Shown: positions 6,794-15,657 of the stretch, one piece after another | Position numbering within the stretch: the first letter of the stretch is position 1 | Layout: each line of letters begins with the position of its first letter | Source of the DNA: Flavimobilis massiliensis | Lineage (GTDB): Bacteria > Actinomycetota > Actinomycetes > Actinomycetales > Cellulomonadaceae | DNA length: 64,000 nt | Reading direction: 5' to 3' | Assembly: GCF_900240335.1 (NCBI RefSeq) | Contig: NZ_LT964979.1 | Span: 620,001-684,000 of the forward strand | The notes under the pieces: generated by a model | The model's input: only the letters and a program-made list of their open reading frames with translations | What the model was told of the DNA's origin: nothing | Database searches by the model: none | Position numbers and translations under genes: made by a program

Positions 6794-8491
6794 TCAGAGG
6801 AGCGGCAGCACCTGCTCGCGGACCTTCGCGCGCAGCACCTTGCCGAGCATCGACCGCGGCGTGTCCGAGATCGCGACGATCCGCTTCGGCACCTTGTACG
6901 CCGCGAGGCGCGCACGGCAGTGGGCCCGCAGCGCATCCTCGTCGAGGGATGCGCCGTCCTCGAGCTCGACGGCCGCGACGACCATCTCGCCCCCGCGCTC
7001 GAGCGGTTTGCCGACGACCGCCGCGTCCTTGACGGACGGGTGCTGGCGGAGCACCTCCTCGACCTCCGACGGCGCGACGTTGAACCCGCCTGTGATGACG
7101 AGCTCCTTGACGCGGTCGACGATCGTCGTGAAGCCGTCCGCGTCGACAGTGACGATGTCGCCGGTGCGCAGCCACCCGTCGTCGAGGAGCGACTTCGCGG
7201 TCTCCTCGGGCTCGTGCCAGTAGCCCTGGAAGACCTGCGGGCCCTTGAGGAGGAGCTCGCCCGCCTCGCCCTGCGCGACCTCGCGCGTCGGGTCGTCCTG
7301 GTCGACGACCTTCATCCACGTCGAGGGGAACGGCACGCCGATCGTGCCCGTGCGGCGGGAGGGGTGGAAGGGGTTGCCGAGCGCGACGGGCGAGGACTCC
7401 GTCATGCCGTAGCCCTCGACGAGGAGCCCGCCGGACATCGACTCCCACAGCTCGACGACGTGGTCGGGCAGGTTCATGGCACCCGAGATGCAGTACTTCG
7501 CTGAGCGCAGCGACTGTCCGCGCTCCTTCGCTGCGAGCGCCGTGCGCTCGTAGATTGGCGGGACCGCGCAGTAGACAGTCGCGGGCGACTTCTTCCAGGC
7601 GTCGAGGACCATACCGGGGTCGAACTTCGGGAAGAGGACGAGCTTGGCCTGCTTGAGCACGCCGAACGTCAGGTAGAGCGTCATGCCGAACGCGTGGAAC
7701 ATCGGCAGGATCGCGAAGATCGTCTCCTTGCGACGCTCGGCGCCGAGCATCCACGCCTCGCCCTGGAGCGCGTTCGCGAAGAGATTGCGGTGCGTGAGCA
7801 TCGCGCCCTTGGGTCGGCCCGTCGTCCCCGACGTGTACTGGATGACCGCGAGGTCATCGAGGTCGGGGTGAGGCGTCTCGGCGTCGAGCGCGGGGGAGGC
7901 GAGCAGGTCCTTCCACGCGACCGCGCCGGTCGTGCGGGCCGTGAGCCCGCGGCGCGTCTCGCGGAGCTTCGGGACCGGCAGGTGGAGCGCCGCGCGCTTG
8001 ACCGCGGGGAACTCTGCGAGCAGGTCGACCGCGACGATCGTCGGGATCGCCATGTCGGCGGGGAACTCCTGGAGCGCCGCGACCGTCTTGTCCCACGCGA
8101 TCGCGACGCGCGCCTGGTGGGACTCGAAGAGGTGACGCAGCTCGCGCGAGGTGTAGAGCGGGTTGTGCTCGACGACGATCGCGCCGAGCCGCAGGATCGC
8201 GTAGAACGCGACGACGTGTTGGGGGCAGTTCGGCAGGACGAGCGCTACACGGTCGCCGGCGCGGACACCGAGGCGACGGAGGCCCTCCGCGACACGGTCG
8301 ACCTTGGCGCCGAGCTCGGCGTACGTCGTGCGTCGGCCGAAAAACTCGAGGGCGGTGTGCGGCGCTGCCTCGCGCACGGACTGCTCGAACATCGTCACGA
8401 GTGACGTCGTCGGGATCTCGATGTCGGCGGGGACGCCCGGCTGGTACTGCGCGACCCAGGGCCGCTCGTCGGTGGAGGTCATGCCCTCCAT
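6794..8491 (-). CDS. long-chain fatty acid-CoA ligase (FadD-type AMP-binding enzyme)
   Basis: Adenylate-forming enzyme of 565 residues that activates fatty acids to acyl-CoA in two steps through an acyl-AMP. The core motif YTSGTTGRPKGAMLTHRN lies near residue 215, GYGMTESSP and GWLRTGDIV follow, and the C-terminal lid has DRVKELVITGGFNVAPSEVE and the catalytic Lys region MLGKVLRAKVRE. The ATG at 8491 (MEGMTSTDERPW) was chosen because GGAGAG precedes it closely; an in-frame ATG at 8482 is the alternative. The next gene upstream is a decayed panE remnant. Exact chain-length preference is unknown. Confidence 0.9.
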   Translation of the reverse strand: MEGMTSTDERPWVAQYQPGVPADIEIPTTSLVTMFEQSVREAAPHTALEFFGRRTTYAELGAKVDRVAEGLRRLGVRAGDRVALVLPNCPQHVVAFYAILRLGAIVVEHNPLYTSRELRHLFESHQARVAIAWDKTVAALQEFPADMAIPTIVAVDLLAEFPAVKRAALHLPVPKLRETRRGLTARTTGAVAWKDLLASPALDAETPHPDLDDLAVIQYTSGTTGRPKGAMLTHRNLFANALQGEAWMLGAERRKETIFAILPMFHAFGMTLYLTFGVLKQAKLVLFPKFDPGMVLDAWKKSPATVYCAVPPIYERTALAAKERGQSLRSAKYCISGAMNLPDHVVELWESMSGGLLVEGYGMTESSPVALGNPFHPSRRTGTIGVPFPSTWMKVVDQDDPTREVAQGEAGELLLKGPQVFQGYWHEPEETAKSLLDDGWLRTGDIVTVDADGFTTIVDRVKELVITGGFNVAPSEVEEVLRQHPSVKDAAVVGKPLERGGEMVVAAVELEDGASLDEDALRAHCRARLAAYKVPKRIVAISDTPRSMLGKVLRAKVREQVLPLL

Positions 8492-8549
8492 CTTCTCTCC
8501 GAGGTGCGCCGAGCGTGACGGCCACAGGTCCCGCACCGTGCGAGAAGCG

Positions 8550-8855
8550 TCACACGTCGTGCTCGCGCGCCCGCGTCTGGAACGCTCCGAGCACGTGCTC
8601 GGTCTCGCCTTCCCGACCTGCGACGACGCCGCGGTAGAGCGACGGAGTGAAGGCCGACCCCTCGGCCGTGAGGGCGCGGACGGTCGCGTGGTGCACGGCG
8701 AGCGGCACGGGGTGCCCTGCGGCAGTGACGACCGCCTCGGCCTCGGCCACGCGGCGCTGCTCCCTGACGAGGAACGTCACGTTGGTCCCTGCACGGACGA
8801 GCCGGGCCCCCAGCACCCCTCCGGTCGCTCCGGCTCCGACGACGAGAACCCGCAG
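8550..8855 (-). pseudogene. internally deleted ketopantoate reductase (panE/apbA) remnant
   Basis: The in-frame translation from a CTG codon at 8855 begins LRVLVVGAGATGGVLGARL, the Rossmann start of ketopantoate 2-reductase, and then jumps after about 35 residues to C-terminal-domain sequence (AAGHPVP, SAFTPSLYRGVVAGR, EHVLGAF). It ends at HDV without the final helix. About 100 codons remain of the usual 300, and the middle with the catalytic Lys and Glu is missing. No ATG or GTG lies at the natural start; a GGAGGGG sequence seven bases before the CTG is the only start signal. This is almost certainly a non-functional remnant. Confidence 0.75.
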
Positions 8856-8932
8856 GTGACCACCCCTCCGGATGTCGGTGACTCCCCGGCGTCAACTGTG
8901 CCCGACGCTCACCGGCGCATGGCGCGATGAGG

Positions 8933-9682
8933 TCACGGACGGGTCTCGATCGGGCCACCCTCCGGGTCGGACGTGGTGCCGACGACCCTCACGAGGAGGG
9001 CCGCGAGCTCGTCGGGGCGCCTGACCTGGGGCCAGTGGCCGGTCGGCAGCTCGACGACCTCGAGGTCGGTGAGCAGCCCGGTCTCGACGAGCCAGGGCAG
9101 GCCGTCGGCGAGCCACCCGTCGAGCTCGTCGCGCGTGAACGTCGACGCGATGATCGTCGTCGGCAGAGCGCGTCGCGCGGTGTCGTCGTGGAGCGCGAGC
9201 GCTCCGTGCGCGACCCCCACGGGTTCGCGACGTGCTCCGGTGCGCAGGGCTTCGAGGTCGGCGTCGGTGAGGTCCGTGAGGTCGCGGTCCCAGCCGTCCT
9301 CCCGGAAGAACGACCAGTCGGGCACGGGGACGACGCCGTCGACGACGGGGAGCTCAGGGTTGACGCGCGCGCCCGTCGCGGGCGGGAGCGTGTCGACGTA
9401 GACGAGCCGTGCGACGCGCCCGGGGCGTGCGGCGGCCGCGCCGGCGACGATGTTGCCGCCGCCCGAGTGGCCGACGAGGACGACGGGGCCCTGCGTCGCG
9501 TCGAGGACCGTGACGACGTCGGCGACCGCGTCGGCGATTGTGAGGTCCGCGGAGGGCGTGCCGGGGGTCGCGTCGGGGCGTTCGACGGGGTGGACGTCGT
9601 GGCCGGCGGCGCGCAGCGCGGTAAGCACCGGCCCCCAGGACGAGCCCGTGAGCCAGAACCCGTGGGCGAGGATGACGATCAT
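8933..9682 (-). CDS. alpha/beta hydrolase
   Basis: A 249-residue protein of the alpha/beta-hydrolase fold. HGFWLTGSSWGPVL forms the oxyanion region near residue 7, the nucleophile elbow is VGHSGGGNIVAG near residue 93, and the general-base His is in ELPTGHWPQV near the C-terminus. There is no signal peptide, so it is cytoplasmic. The ATG lies six bases after TAGCGT, so the message is probably leaderless. The substrate cannot be assigned; esterase-type members with this architecture are very diverse. Confidence 0.85.
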   Translation of the reverse strand: MIVILAHGFWLTGSSWGPVLTALRAAGHDVHPVERPDATPGTPSADLTIADAVADVVTVLDATQGPVVLVGHSGGGNIVAGAAAARPGRVARLVYVDTLPPATGARVNPELPVVDGVVPVPDWSFFREDGWDRDLTDLTDADLEALRTGARREPVGVAHGALALHDDTARRALPTTIIASTFTRDELDGWLADGLPWLVETGLLTDLEVVELPTGHWPQVRRPDELAALLVRVVGTTSDPEGGPIETRP

Positions 9683-9688
9683 GCGTCA

Positions 9689-9694
9689 ACGCTA
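9689..9694 (-). promoter_or_regulatory. -10 box for a leaderless alpha/beta hydrolase message
   Basis: TAGCGT on the minus strand, then six bases to the ATG at 9682; no ribosome site is present. Confidence 0.5.
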
Positions 9695-9751
9695 GGAGCT
9701 GCTGCGCGCGGACGCGAGGGGGAACCTGCCTCCCGGGGGAGGATGGTCCTC

Positions 9752-12256
9752 GTGACCGACCCGATCGCCCGCCTGCTCGCCGCGCCGCCCGACCTTCCCG
9801 TCGCGCTGCACCTCGACGTCGTGCGGACCAGGCTCGCGGAGGCTGGGGTGCTCGTCGTCGCGGCTCCGCCCGGGACGGGCAAGACAACGCTCGTGCCGCC
9901 GGCCGTCGCGGCCGACGTCACCGGGCGCGTCCTCGTCACGCAGCCGCGCCGGGTCGCGGCGCGTGCGGCCGCCCGTCGCCTCGCCCAGCTCTGCGGCGAG
10001 GACGTCGGCGGGATCGTCGGTCACGCGGTCCGCGGCGACGTGCGGCGCAGCGCGCGTACGCGTGTTGAGGTCGCGACAGCCGGGCTCGTGCTGCGCCGCC
10101 TGCAGGCGGACCCGGGGCTCGACGGTGTCGACGTGGTCGTGCTCGACGAGGTCCACGAGCGGCATCTCGACGCCGACCTCCTCCTTGCGTTGCTCGTCGA
10201 GGTGCGGCGCACGCTCCGGCCGGACCTGCGCGTCGTCGCGATGTCCGCGACGGTCGACGCCGCCGCGGTCGCGGCGCTGCTCGGCGACGGCGCACCCGCG
10301 CCCGTCGTGGAGGTCTCGGCCGAGACGTTCCCAGTCGAGGTGCGGTGGGTGCCGCCGCCGGCCCGGGTCGCCCGGCTCGACGAGCGGGGTCCGACGCGCG
10401 GCTTCCTCGACCATGTCGCGGCGACCGCGCGGACCGCGGTCGCGGGGTCGCCTGGCGACGTGCTCGTCATGCTGCCCGGCGCGCGAGAGGTCGACGTGGT
10501 CGCCCGTGCCCTCGAGGGTGCGCGCGCGGCTGACGGGGGACCGGTCGACGTCCGTCGGCTCCACGGGCGGCTTCCGGGCGCCGAGCAGGACCTCGCGCTG
10601 CGCGAGGGACCGCGGCGCCGCATCGTCGTGGCGACCGCGGTCGCCGAGTCCTCGCTCACGGTGCCGGGGGTACGGACGGTCGTCGATGCGGGGCTCGCGC
10701 GCGAACCCCGCGTCGACCACGTCCGGGGCCTCGCCGGCCTCGTCACGGTCTCGGTGAGCAGGGCGGGGGCCGAGCAGCGTGCGGGCCGCGCGGGTCGGCT
10801 CGGCCCCGGAACCGTGTGGCGCTGCTGGGCCGAGAACGAGCATCCGCGGCTGCGCCCGTTCGCGGAGCCGGAGATCCGCACAGCGGATCTCGCGTCCTTC
10901 GTGCTCGCGGCCGCGTGCTGGGGGAGCGCGCCCGACGCTCTTGCGCTGCTCGACGCTCCGCCCGAGGCCGCGCTCGCCGCGGCCCGGGCGACCCTCGGCG
11001 CGCTTGGAGCTCTCGACGACGACGGCCGCGTCACTGCGCGCGGACGCCGCATCGACGCGCTCGGCACCGACCCTCGCCTCGCACGTGCGCTGCTCGACGG
11101 GGCCGAGCTCGTCGGTCCGCAGCGTGCCGCGGAGGTCGTCGCGCTCCTCGACACCGACGTGCGCGCTCCCGACGCGGACCTCGTCGCGGCGTGGCGACGG
11201 CTGCGCCGCGGCGGGCCGGGCAGCGAGGAGTGGCGTCGTCAGGCGCGCCGTCTTGGCGAGCGTCTCGGCAGCGCACGGGAGCCGGTGGACCGGCTCGGCG
11301 ACGACGCGGCCGCGGGCCTCGTCGTCGCGCTCGCGCACCCCGAGCGGGTCGCGCGGCGGCGTCCTCGCGGCGGCGGGTTCCTCATGGCGGGCGGCACGGG
11401 GGCACGTCTTCCCGAAGGCTCGTCGCTCGCGGGTGCTGCGTGGCTCGCGGTCGCGGACGCCGACCGCGGCCCCGGCCGCTCGGATGCGCTCGTGCGCTCG
11501 GCCGCGCCGCTCGACGAGGACGCGGCGCTCGACGCCGCAGGCTCGCTGCTCCGGGAGGAGACGACGCTCGAGCATCGCGACGGTCGGCTCACCGCGACGC
11601 GCCGGACGATGCTCGGGGCGATCACGCTTGTCGAGGAGAAGCTGCCACGGCCCGACCGCGCGACGGTCGCCACAGCCGTCCGCGACGGCCTGCTCCGCGA
11701 CGGTCTGCCGCCGCTCTCGGACGCGGCGACGCGCCTGCGCACGCGCCTCGCGCTCCTCCACCGCACGCTCGGTGCGCCCTGGCCCGACGTCTCCGGCGCA
11801 GCGTTGCTCGCGCGGCTCGACGACTGGCTGGGTCCCGACCTCGGCGACCTAGGCACGCCCGCGGACCTCGCCCGCCGCGACACGGCCGCGCTCCGCCGCC
11901 TCCTGCCGTGGCCCGACGCCGCGCGCCTCGACGAGCTCGTGCCCGAGCGGCTCGAGTTGCCCGCGGGCACGACCGCGGCCGTCGACTACGCGGGCGACGT
12001 CCCCGTGCTCGCCGCGAAGGTCCAGGAGGTCTTCGGCTGGGGTGCGACGCCGCGTCTCGTCGACGGCCGCGTGCCCGTGCTCCTCCACCTGCTCTCGCCC
12101 GCGCGGCGGCCGACGGCCGTGACGAGCGACCTCGCGTCGTTCTGGGTGCAGGGCTACCCGCAGGTGCGCGCCGAGCTGCGAGGCCGGTACCCCAAGCACG
12201 ACTGGCCCGAGGACCCGACGACGGCGGTCGCGTCGCGCGGCGTGCGTCGCCGGTAG
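9752..12256 (+). CDS. hrpB: ATP-dependent RNA helicase HrpB
   Basis: DEAH-box helicase of 834 residues. Visible motifs are Walker A APPGTGKTTLVPP near residue 40, QPRRVAARAAARRLA (Ia), DEVHERHLDADLL (II, DEVH), MSATVD (III), TAVAESSLTVPGV (V) and QRAGRAGRLGPG (VI), followed by the winged-helix, ratchet and HrpB C-terminal domain with a WP-rich end (LARRDTAALRRLLPWPDAARLDEL). GTG at 9752 is nine bases after GGAGG; the in-frame ATG at 9743 sits inside that site and is less likely. The physiological role of HrpB is poorly known in any bacterium. Its stop TAG is part of a -10 box for thrS. Confidence 0.92.
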   Translation: MTDPIARLLAAPPDLPVALHLDVVRTRLAEAGVLVVAAPPGTGKTTLVPPAVAADVTGRVLVTQPRRVAARAAARRLAQLCGEDVGGIVGHAVRGDVRRSARTRVEVATAGLVLRRLQADPGLDGVDVVVLDEVHERHLDADLLLALLVEVRRTLRPDLRVVAMSATVDAAAVAALLGDGAPAPVVEVSAETFPVEVRWVPPPARVARLDERGPTRGFLDHVAATARTAVAGSPGDVLVMLPGAREVDVVARALEGARAADGGPVDVRRLHGRLPGAEQDLALREGPRRRIVVATAVAESSLTVPGVRTVVDAGLAREPRVDHVRGLAGLVTVSVSRAGAEQRAGRAGRLGPGTVWRCWAENEHPRLRPFAEPEIRTADLASFVLAAACWGSAPDALALLDAPPEAALAAARATLGALGALDDDGRVTARGRRIDALGTDPRLARALLDGAELVGPQRAAEVVALLDTDVRAPDADLVAAWRRLRRGGPGSEEWRRQARRLGERLGSAREPVDRLGDDAAAGLVVALAHPERVARRRPRGGGFLMAGGTGARLPEGSSLAGAAWLAVADADRGPGRSDALVRSAAPLDEDAALDAAGSLLREETTLEHRDGRLTATRRTMLGAITLVEEKLPRPDRATVATAVRDGLLRDGLPPLSDAATRLRTRLALLHRTLGAPWPDVSGAALLARLDDWLGPDLGDLGTPADLARRDTAALRRLLPWPDAARLDELVPERLELPAGTTAAVDYAGDVPVLAAKVQEVFGWGATPRLVDGRVPVLLHLLSPARRPTAVTSDLASFWVQGYPQVRAELRGRYPKHDWPEDPTTAVASRGVRRR

Positions 12257-12259
12257 CAT
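12254..12259 (+). promoter_or_regulatory. -10 box for thrS overlapping the hrpB stop
   Basis: TAGCAT contains the hrpB stop codon; it would place the start of transcription near 12266, leaving a leader of about 78 bases with an AAGGAG site. Confidence 0.4.
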
Positions 12260-12343
12260 CGTCGGGTGCGGCACGTCCGCGCACGCACACCACCCACCGA
12301 CGGACGGCCCCGGTACGGCCGCCCGCGAGCGCAAGGAGCTCCT

Positions 12344-14347
12344 GTGTCAGAACCCCGGATCACCCTCACCGTCGACGGCGTCGAGACCACGGTGACGGAG
12401 GGGACGACGGGCACCGAGCTCTTCGCCGACCGTCGTGACGTCGTCGTCGTCCGCGTCGACGGCGAGCTCAAGGACCTCGACACGGTCCTCGAGGCCGGCA
12501 CGGTCGTCGAGGGTGTCGAGATCGGTTCGCCCGACGGGCTCGCGGTACTGCGCCACTCGGCCGCGCACGTCATGGCCCAGGCCGTCCAGCAGGCCAACCC
12601 GGACGCGAAGCTCGGCATCGGCCCGCCCATCACGGACGGCTTCTACTACGACTTCGACGTCGCGACCCCGTTCACGCCCGAGGACCTCAAGGCCCTCGAG
12701 AAGGCGATGATGCGGATCGTCAAGGAGGGCCAGACCTTCCGTCGCGTCGAGGTGACCGACGCCGAGGCGCTCGCGCAGTGCGCGTCCGAGCCGTACAAGG
12801 TCGAGCTCATCGGCTTGAAGTCGACCGCGGGCAGCGCCGAGGGCGCGTCCGCCGAGGTCGGTGAGGGCGGCCTGTCGATCTACCAGAACGTCCGCCGCAA
12901 CGGTGACGTCGCGTGGCAGGACCTGTGCCGCGGCCCGCACCTGCCGTCGACCAAGCTCATCGGCAACGGTTTCAAGCTCATGCGCTCGGCCGCGGCCTAC
13001 TGGCGTGGCTCGGAGAAGAACCCGCAGCTCCAGCGTCTCTACGGCACGGCGTGGCCGACGAAGGACGAGCTCACGGCGTACCTCGACCGCCTCGCCGAAG
13101 CCGAGCGGCGCGACCACCGACGCCTCGGTGCCGAGATGGACCTCTTCTCGTTCCCCGACGCAATCGGCTCGGGCCTGCCGGTGTTCCACCCCAAGGGTGG
13201 CGTCATCCGCACCGAGATGGAGAACTACTCGCGGCGCCGCCACATCGAGGCCGGGTACTCGTTCGTCAACACGCCCCACATCACTAAGGGGCACCTCTAC
13301 GAAATCTCCGGGCACCTCGACTGGTACCGCGACGGGATGTTCCCCGCGATGCACGTCGACGAGGAGGTCGACGACGCGGGCGTCGTGACGAAGCCGGGCC
13401 AGGACTACTACCTCAAGCCCATGAACTGCCCGATGCACAACCTCATCTTCGACGCACGGGGCCGCTCGTACCGTGAGCTGCCCCTGCGACTCTTCGAGTT
13501 CGGGACGGTGTACCGCTACGAGAAGTCGGGCGTCGTCCACGGGCTCACGCGCGTGCGCGGCCTCACGCAGGACGACGCGCACATCTACTGCACGAAGGAG
13601 CAGATGAAGGACGAGCTCGCCACGACGCTGCGCTTCGTCCTCGACCTCCTCGCTGACTACGGGCTCGACGACTTCTACCTCGAGCTGTCGACGAAGAACC
13701 CTGAGAAGTTCGTCGGCGACGACGCCGTGTGGGAGGAGGCGACCCGCACGCTCGAGGAGGTCGCGACCGAGTCGGGCCTCGAGCTCGTCCCGGACCCGGG
13801 CGGCGCGGCGTTCTACGGCCCGAAGATCTCGGTGCAGGCGCGCGACGCGATCGGCCGGACGTGGCAGATGTCGACGATCCAGCTCGACTTCAACTTGCCC
13901 GAGCGCTTCGAGCTCGAGTACACGGCGGCCGACGGCACGCGTCAGCGCCCCGTGATGATTCACCGGGCGCTGTTCGGCTCGATCGAGCGGTTCTTCGGTG
14001 TGCTCCTCGAGCACTACGCGGGGGCGTTCCCGGCGTGGCTCGCGCCCGTCCAGGTTGTCGCGATCCCGGTCGCGGAGCCGTTCAACGACTACATGGCGGA
14101 CGTCGTCGCGCAGCTGCGCGCTGCAGGCGTGCGCGCCGAGCTCGACGACTCCTCGGACCGTTTCCCCAAGAAGATCCGCACGGCCTCGACGCAGAAGATC
14201 CCGTTCACGCTCATCGCGGGCGGCGAGGACGTCGAGAACGGCGCGGTCTCGTTCCGGTTCCGCGACGGGTCGCAGGAGAACGGCATTCCTGTCGCCGACG
14301 CGGTCGAGCGGATCCTCACGGCGATCCGCGACCGCGTCCAGGTCTGA
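12344..14347 (+). CDS. thrS: threonyl-tRNA synthetase
   Basis: Class II synthetase of 667 residues charging tRNA-Thr. The domain order is normal: TGS (residues 1-65), editing domain with RHSAAHVMAQAV near residue 69 and CRGPHLPSTKLI near 198, catalytic core with MNCPMHNLIFDARGRSYREL near 360 (zinc-ligand Cys and His) and FELEYTAADG, and a C-terminal anticodon-binding domain (VQVVAIPVAE to the end). The GTG at 12344 follows AAGGAG; the longer in-frame extension upstream has no start signal. A T-box was looked for in the short leader and not seen. It precedes the HIT-PIM cluster, an actinobacterial arrangement. Confidence 0.96.
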   Translation: MSEPRITLTVDGVETTVTEGTTGTELFADRRDVVVVRVDGELKDLDTVLEAGTVVEGVEIGSPDGLAVLRHSAAHVMAQAVQQANPDAKLGIGPPITDGFYYDFDVATPFTPEDLKALEKAMMRIVKEGQTFRRVEVTDAEALAQCASEPYKVELIGLKSTAGSAEGASAEVGEGGLSIYQNVRRNGDVAWQDLCRGPHLPSTKLIGNGFKLMRSAAAYWRGSEKNPQLQRLYGTAWPTKDELTAYLDRLAEAERRDHRRLGAEMDLFSFPDAIGSGLPVFHPKGGVIRTEMENYSRRRHIEAGYSFVNTPHITKGHLYEISGHLDWYRDGMFPAMHVDEEVDDAGVVTKPGQDYYLKPMNCPMHNLIFDARGRSYRELPLRLFEFGTVYRYEKSGVVHGLTRVRGLTQDDAHIYCTKEQMKDELATTLRFVLDLLADYGLDDFYLELSTKNPEKFVGDDAVWEEATRTLEEVATESGLELVPDPGGAAFYGPKISVQARDAIGRTWQMSTIQLDFNLPERFELEYTAADGTRQRPVMIHRALFGSIERFFGVLLEHYAGAFPAWLAPVQVVAIPVAEPFNDYMADVVAQLRAAGVRAELDDSSDRFPKKIRTASTQKIPFTLIAGGEDVENGAVSFRFRDGSQENGIPVADAVERILTAIRDRVQV

Positions 14348-14349
14348 GC

Positions 14350-14925
14350 ATGACGACGGCGGACGACGCACGTGGACCCGGGGCCGAGGGGGCCCCGGGT
14401 CTCGCGGGCGTGCCCGACGGCTTTGGCAGGCTGTGGACCCCGCACCGGATGGTCTACATCCAGGGCGAGAACAAGCCGACCGACCCGGGCGAGGCCTCGT
14501 GCCCGTTCTGCGTCGCGCCGTCGCGCAGCGACGCGGATGCGCTCGTCGTCCACCGCGGCGAGGTCGCGTACGTCGTCCTCAACCTCTACCCGTACAACGG
14601 TGGGCACCTGCTCGTCTGCCCGTACCGGCACGTCTCCGACTACACCGACCTCACCGAGGCCGAGACCCGTGAGGTCGCCGAGCTCACGCAGACCGCGATG
14701 CGGGTGCTGCGCGAGGTGTCCGGCCCCGCGGGCTTCAACCTCGGCATGAACCAGGGGGAGGTCGCGGGCGCGGGCATCGCGGCGCACCTCCACCAGCACG
14801 TCGTGCCGCGCTGGCTCGGCGACATGAACTTCCTGCCCGTCGTCGGGCGCACCAAGGCGCTGCCCGAGCTGCTCGCGGACACGCGAGCGCGCCTCGCGGC
14901 CGCGTGGCCCGACGCCACCCACTGA
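14350..14925 (+). CDS. HIT-family nucleotide hydrolase/phosphorylase (Ap4A-type)
   Basis: Protein of 191 residues with the histidine-triad motif HLHQHVVPRW near residue 137, CPFC near residue 54 (zinc ligand pair as in the Ap4A-phosphorylase branch) and VVLNLYPYNGGHLLVCPYRH. The family cleaves nucleoside polyphosphates or nucleotidyl adducts. The ATG starts two bases after the thrS stop, so the pair is probably co-transcribed; downstream come the PIM genes. This gene order (HIT-pgsA-acyltransferase-pimA) is conserved in mycobacteria and relatives. The exact substrate is not known from sequence. Confidence 0.85.
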   Translation: MTTADDARGPGAEGAPGLAGVPDGFGRLWTPHRMVYIQGENKPTDPGEASCPFCVAPSRSDADALVVHRGEVAYVVLNLYPYNGGHLLVCPYRHVSDYTDLTEAETREVAELTQTAMRVLREVSGPAGFNLGMNQGEVAGAGIAAHLHQHVVPRWLGDMNFLPVVGRTKALPELLADTRARLAAAWPDATH

Positions 14926-14949
14926 CCCACGGCGCGCCCTGAGCGCGCA

Positions 14950-14987
14950 GGTCCGCGACCGCGGACCGCCCGCCGGGCACACCCGGC
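14950..14987 (+). terminator. two adjacent hairpins between HIT gene and pgsA
   Basis: GGTCCGCG/CGCGGACC (14950-14967) and GCCGGG/CCCGGC with loop CACA (14972-14987). They lie in the only sizeable gap of the thrS-pimA run; a weak terminator or attenuator is possible. Confidence 0.35.
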
Positions 14988-15022
14988 ATCCAGGGCCTCG
15001 GCCCGCTGACGGAAGGACGACG

Positions 15023-15655
15023 GTGCTCGACAACCTGCGCTCGCTGTCCACGTGGCTCTTCACGCCCGTGGCCAAGCTGCTCCTGAGGCTCGGGGTGACG
15101 CCGGACGCCGTGACGATCGGCGGTACGGTCGGCACCGTCGTCGCGGCGCTGTGGCTGTTCCCCACCGGGCACCTTGTCGCGGGGGCATGGACGATCGGCG
15201 CGCTCGTGCTCGCGGACGCGCTCGACGGCATCATGGCGCGCACCGCCGGACGCTCGGGTGCGTGGGGAGCGTTCCTCGACTCGACGCTCGACCGCGTCGC
15301 GGACGCCGCGATCTTCGCCGGCCTGTTGCTCTTCTTCCTGAGCGAGGACTCGGACGCCGGTGTCGTGGTTACCCTCGCGTGCCTCGCGCTCGGCGCGGTC
15401 GTCCCGTACGCCCGCGCCCGCGCCGAGGGGCTCGGGATGACGGCGGCCGTCGGGGTCGCCGAGCGCGCCGACCGGCTCGCGATCGCGCTCGTCGCGACCG
15501 TCGTCGTCGGCTACGGGGCGCCGATCGCGGTGCTCGTGTGGACGCTCGGGGTGCTCGCGGCGCTCTCCGCGATCACCGTCGTGCAGCGCATGGCGACCGT
15601 GCGCACCCAGGCACGGGCGATCGCCGCGGTGCGTCCCGCGGGCGCGGGGGAGTGA
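15023..15655 (+). CDS. pgsA: phosphatidylinositol phosphate synthase (CDP-alcohol phosphotransferase)
   Basis: Integral membrane enzyme of 210 residues. The CDP-alcohol phosphotransferase signature D-G-X2-A-R-X8-G-X3-D-X3-D reads DGIMARTAGRSGAWGAFLDS followed by TLDRVAD near residue 68. About five hydrophobic segments follow the family pattern. In actinobacteria the enzyme at this locus joins CDP-diacylglycerol and inositol phosphate to give phosphatidylinositol phosphate, the anchor lipid of PIMs. GTG start at 15023 after a GGAAGGACG ribosome site. The downstream acyltransferase and pimA support this role over phosphatidylglycerol phosphate synthesis. Confidence 0.9.
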   Translation: MLDNLRSLSTWLFTPVAKLLLRLGVTPDAVTIGGTVGTVVAALWLFPTGHLVAGAWTIGALVLADALDGIMARTAGRSGAWGAFLDSTLDRVADAAIFAGLLLFFLSEDSDAGVVVTLACLALGAVVPYARARAEGLGMTAAVGVAERADRLAIALVATVVVGYGAPIAVLVWTLGVLAALSAITVVQRMATVRTQARAIAAVRPAGAGE

Positions 15656-15657
15656 GC

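Noticed and set aside
12257..12343. T-box or amino-acid leader before thrS (also hisS, aspS, alaS)
   Set aside because: The leaders are short or lack a T-box consensus, specifier loop and antiterminator; only simple hairpins are present.
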